Source: Paracoccaceae bacterium
GTDB lineage: Bacteria; Pseudomonadota; Alphaproteobacteria; Rhodobacterales; Rhodobacteraceae
Length of the DNA: 8,274 nucleotides
Reading direction: 5' to 3'
NCBI GenBank assembly: GCA_015485015.1
Contig: WFUK01000108.1
Span: forward strand, 1-8,274
Part shown: positions 6,190 through 8,274 of the stretch, one piece after another
Layout of the letters: the number at the start of each line of letters is the position of its first letter
How positions within the stretch are numbered: the stretch's first letter is position 1
Program-made: the position numbers and the translations under genes
The notes under the pieces: model-generated
The model's database searches: none
What the model saw: only the letters and a program-made list of their open reading frames with translations
What the model was told of the DNA's origin: nothing

Positions 6190-7955
6190 ATCGGCGCGCA
6201 GGCCGCCTTTAGCCAAGCCCGCGTTTTCGCAGATACTTTAGCGCCAATTTTCGCCAGCACTTCGGCATGATAACCATTCAGCCAATCGCGCTCGGGTTGG
6301 CTTAGCCGCGCAGGGTCAATCAGGCGGCGGTCAATCGGCACCCATGTCAGGGTTTCAAAACCGCGCATTTTATCCTCGCCGCCCATATCGCGCGCAGGCC
6401 TGACCACAAACAGGTTTTCGATGCGAATCCCCCATTCTCCCTCGCGATAATAGCCCGGCTCGTTGGAAAGGATCATGCCGGTTTGCAGCGCCACATCGCT
6501 GACCCTCGATATCCGCGCCGGCCCTTCATGCACGCTGAGATAAGCCCCGACCCCGTGCCCGGTGCCATGCTTGTAATCCAGCCCCTCGGCCCAAAGCGGC
6601 GCGCGGGCGAGGGTGTCTATATGGCTGCCGGCAATACCATCGGGAAAGCGCAGCATCGAGAGCGCCAGCATGCCTTTCAGCACCAGCGTGAAGCAGCGGA
6701 TCATCTCGCTGTCCGGTGTGCCGATGATCACGGTGCGGGTGATATCGGTGGTGCCATCCAGATACTGCCCGCCGCTATCGACCAAAAGCAGCGTGTTGTT
6801 TTCAATGGTCCGATTGCTGGTTTCATCGACGCGGTAATGGATAATCGCCCCGTTTGGCCCGCTGCCGCAGATGGTATCAAAGGAAATATCGGTCAGCGCA
6901 TTGGATTGCCCGCGAAAGCTTTCGAGCTTTTTCACCACATCGATTTCGGTAAGGCCATCCAGCCCCTGATCGACCCATGCCAGAAATTCGCACATGGCGG
7001 CGGCATCGCGCAGATGGGCTTGGCGAGAGCCATTCAGCTCGGCTTCATTTTTGCAGGCTTTCGGCAGGATGCAGGGATCGGGAAACCACGCAAAATCCGA
7101 GAGCTGCTGCGAGATCCAGATCGGGGCCGTGGCGCGGTCCACGCCGACCTTGCCCTCCAGCGCCTTGAGCGCCGCTGCGAAATCTTCAACGATGGTGACG
7201 TCGGGTCCAAGATGGGCTTCCAGCGCGGCAGAGGATTTCGCGGGGTTGGTGATCAGCACCACCCGCGCATCGGCGTGCAAAATGGCGAAGGCCAACGGCA
7301 CGGGGGTATTTGCGATGTCTGAGCCGCGAATATTAAGCAACCAGGCGATCGAATCCGGCAGGGTGAGTATGGTGGCCGATAGCCCCGCGTCCTGCAACTT
7401 TCCAGCCAGCGCCTTGCGCTTCTCTTCGCTGGTTTGGCCCGCAAATTCCAGCGGGTGCGGGCGGATTTTTTCTGTGGGCGGCTGCGGGCGATCCTGCCAG
7501 ATTGCATCTACTATATTAGGGCTTTGGCGCAGGGTGATATCCGGCGCGATCGCCGCTTCCAGCTTGGTAATCTCGTCATAGCTATGCAGCATTGGATCAT
7601 AGCCGACAATGCCCTTGTCCAGATGCTCGGGTAGCCAGCTCGCCAGCTTATCCTCGGGGATGGATTGCGGGGTAAACGCGGCTGTATCGATCTGGTTTTT
7701 CACCTGAAGCGTATAGCGCCCATCGACAAAAACTCCCGCAATATCGGGCAGCACTGCGCAATGCCCATCCGAGCCGGTAAAGCCCGTCAACCATGCGAGT
7801 CGCTCGTCGCAGGGGGCCACGCTTTCGCCCCGATGGGCATCGGCGCGCGGGATCAAGAAGCCGTGCAAGCCGGCTTGCGCCAGCGCGGCGCGCAGCGATT
7901 TCAGCCGTGCGGCTCCGGTTTCGGGGCTGCTCTGGGTTTTGAAGCTTTGAAACAT
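6186..7955 (-). CDS. Xaa-Pro aminopeptidase (aminopeptidase P, M24B family, three-domain form)
   Basis: This metallopeptidase removes an N-terminal residue that precedes proline and is probably cytosolic, acting in peptide turnover; no signal peptide is seen. From the ATG at 7955 it has 589 residues. It carries two creatinase-like N-terminal domains (about 15-150 and 165-300), a pita-bread catalytic domain (about 310-530), and a short C-terminal domain. This layout is closer to eukaryotic cytosolic XPNPEP1 than to the roughly 440-residue E. coli PepP, so no gene symbol is given. The dinuclear metal ligands are all present: D393, D404, H467, E499 and E513. Their spacing is near that of XPNPEP1. 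H373 (I-I-H-Y-R) and H476 (V-H-E-G-P) fit the catalytic histidines. The frame extends 40 codons further upstream to an ATG at 8075, but GAGG at 7965-7968 and the family N-terminus favour 7955. Confidence 0.95.
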   Translation of the reverse strand: MFQSFKTQSSPETGAARLKSLRAALAQAGLHGFLIPRADAHRGESVAPCDERLAWLTGFTGSDGHCAVLPDIAGVFVDGRYTLQVKNQIDTAAFTPQSIPEDKLASWLPEHLDKGIVGYDPMLHSYDEITKLEAAIAPDITLRQSPNIVDAIWQDRPQPPTEKIRPHPLEFAGQTSEEKRKALAGKLQDAGLSATILTLPDSIAWLLNIRGSDIANTPVPLAFAILHADARVVLITNPAKSSAALEAHLGPDVTIVEDFAAALKALEGKVGVDRATAPIWISQQLSDFAWFPDPCILPKACKNEAELNGSRQAHLRDAAAMCEFLAWVDQGLDGLTEIDVVKKLESFRGQSNALTDISFDTICGSGPNGAIIHYRVDETSNRTIENNTLLLVDSGGQYLDGTTDITRTVIIGTPDSEMIRCFTLVLKGMLALSMLRFPDGIAGSHIDTLARAPLWAEGLDYKHGTGHGVGAYLSVHEGPARISRVSDVALQTGMILSNEPGYYREGEWGIRIENLFVVRPARDMGGEDKMRGFETLTWVPIDRRLIDPARLSQPERDWLNGYHAEVLAKIGAKVSAKTRAWLKAACAPI

Positions 7956-7963
7956 TGAAATAT

Positions 7964-7968
7964 TCCTC
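7964..7968 (-). promoter_or_regulatory. Ribosome binding site deciding the aminopeptidase P start
   Basis: On the - strand GAGGA lies 8 bases before the ATG at 7955. The upstream in-frame ATG at 8075 would run through the divergent gap and overlap the start of the next gene, so this site supports the shorter protein. Confidence 0.7.
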
Positions 7969-7991
7969 ACGCGGGGGTTAGTCGGTGTTAT

Positions 7992-8020
7992 TTGCGCCTG
8001 TTCGCCCTGTCGGCTAGAGT
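7992..8020 (+). promoter_or_regulatory. Candidate promoter for the right-edge gene in the divergent gap
   Basis: TTGCGC (7992-7997) and TAGAGT (8015-8020) are separated by exactly 17 bases, each with partial sigma-70 consensus. They point toward the gene starting at 8065 and would leave a leader of about 38 bases. The 109-base gap 7956-8064 must also hold the promoter of the aminopeptidase P gene on the other strand, but I see no convincing hexamer pair for it. Confidence 0.35.
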
Positions 8021-8064
8021 GAGGCAAGACGTATTCTTTGCATATTAAACCCAGGAGATGCCGA

Positions 8065-8274
8065 ATGGCACGCATATTAGCCGCTTTATTTTTGGTTTTG
8101 GGCCTAACCCGAACCTATTTTGACTGGCAATTGTCAAAGCTCAACGAAACCGGTTTCGAATTCCAGCCGATCGGGCAAATCTGGTTTGACTTTGATCGCG
8201 GCAGCCTGCTCGGGCTTCAGCCCGGGATCGAGCGCTATCTTTCGCCGGTGATCTGGGAAAATGCGGTCGGACCA
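8065..8274 (+). CDS. Unrecognised membrane-associated protein, 5' part (cut by window edge)
   Basis: I do not recognise this gene. The ATG at 8065 has a strong AGGAG (8053-8057) seven bases upstream, and the frame stays open for 70 codons to the window end. Residues 4-14 (I-L-A-A-L-F-L-V-L-G-L) form a short hydrophobic stretch right after R3 and are followed by T-R-T-Y-F-D-W. This suggests an N-terminal membrane anchor or a weak signal sequence. No lipobox or Ala-X-Ala cleavage site is seen. The rest is rich in aromatic residues and glycine (I-W-F-D-F-D-R-G-S-L-L-G-L-Q) and ends near L-S-P-V-I-W-E. It could be a small envelope protein, but no function can be assigned. It is transcribed divergently from the aminopeptidase P gene. 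Confidence 0.75.
   Translation, partial: MARILAALFLVLGLTRTYFDWQLSKLNETGFEFQPIGQIWFDFDRGSLLGLQPGIERYLSPVIWENAVGP

Noticed and set aside
6160..6210. Possible terminators at the recN/peptidase junction (GGCG-N7-CGCC then TTT on +; GGCGGCG then six T on -)
   Set aside because: Stems of only 4-5 bp and, on the + strand, a T-run of three; too weak to call.
6483..7581. Two long + strand open frames opposite the aminopeptidase P gene (6483-7322 and 6994-7581)
   Set aside because: The peptidase on the - strand has complete motifs across this range; the antisense frames have no domain and arise from codon bias.

Overview
The window looks like an alphaproteobacterial chromosome segment, most likely from the Rhodobacterales (Roseobacter-like). 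The evidence is the gene order ftsA-ftsZ-lpxC-bamD-recN, which is the distal end of the division/cell-wall (dcw) cluster as arranged in alphaproteobacteria. It is supported by an FtsZ whose N-terminus and core read like the Rhodobacteraceae type, with a long acidic linker. Base composition is moderately GC-rich in genes, with AT-rich gaps. Genus is not called.

Layout on the + strand: the 3' half of ftsA (1-692) and a 274-base gap that probably carries a ftsZ promoter. Then come ftsZ (967-2457), a strong intrinsic terminator (2475-2506), an AT-rich lpxC promoter region, lpxC (2649-3569), a 147-base gap, bamD (3717-4481), a short gap, and recN (4534-6189). On the - strand, a three-domain aminopeptidase P (7955-6186) runs convergently into recN, and the two stop codons overlap by 4 bases. 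A 109-base divergent gap separates it from the start of an unrecognised short membrane-associated protein (8065 onward, cut by the window edge).

How the genes relate: FtsA anchors FtsZ filaments to the inner membrane to build the division ring. LpxC commits carbon to lipid A for the outer membrane, and BamD is a lipoprotein of the complex that inserts outer-membrane beta-barrels. This part of the cluster therefore couples division with outer-membrane growth. RecN is an SMC-like repair ATPase that commonly sits here in alphaproteobacteria. The aminopeptidase P is a peptide-recycling enzyme with no obvious functional tie to the cluster.

All the large genes look intact and carry their catalytic residues. 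I found no mobile element, CRISPR array, tRNA, rRNA or novel multi-gene system. The points worth a second look are regulatory or structural: GANTC sites before ftsZ and bamD, a start-site question in ftsZ, a conserved-looking patch inside the FtsZ linker, the overlapping convergent stops, and the unidentified gene at the right edge.
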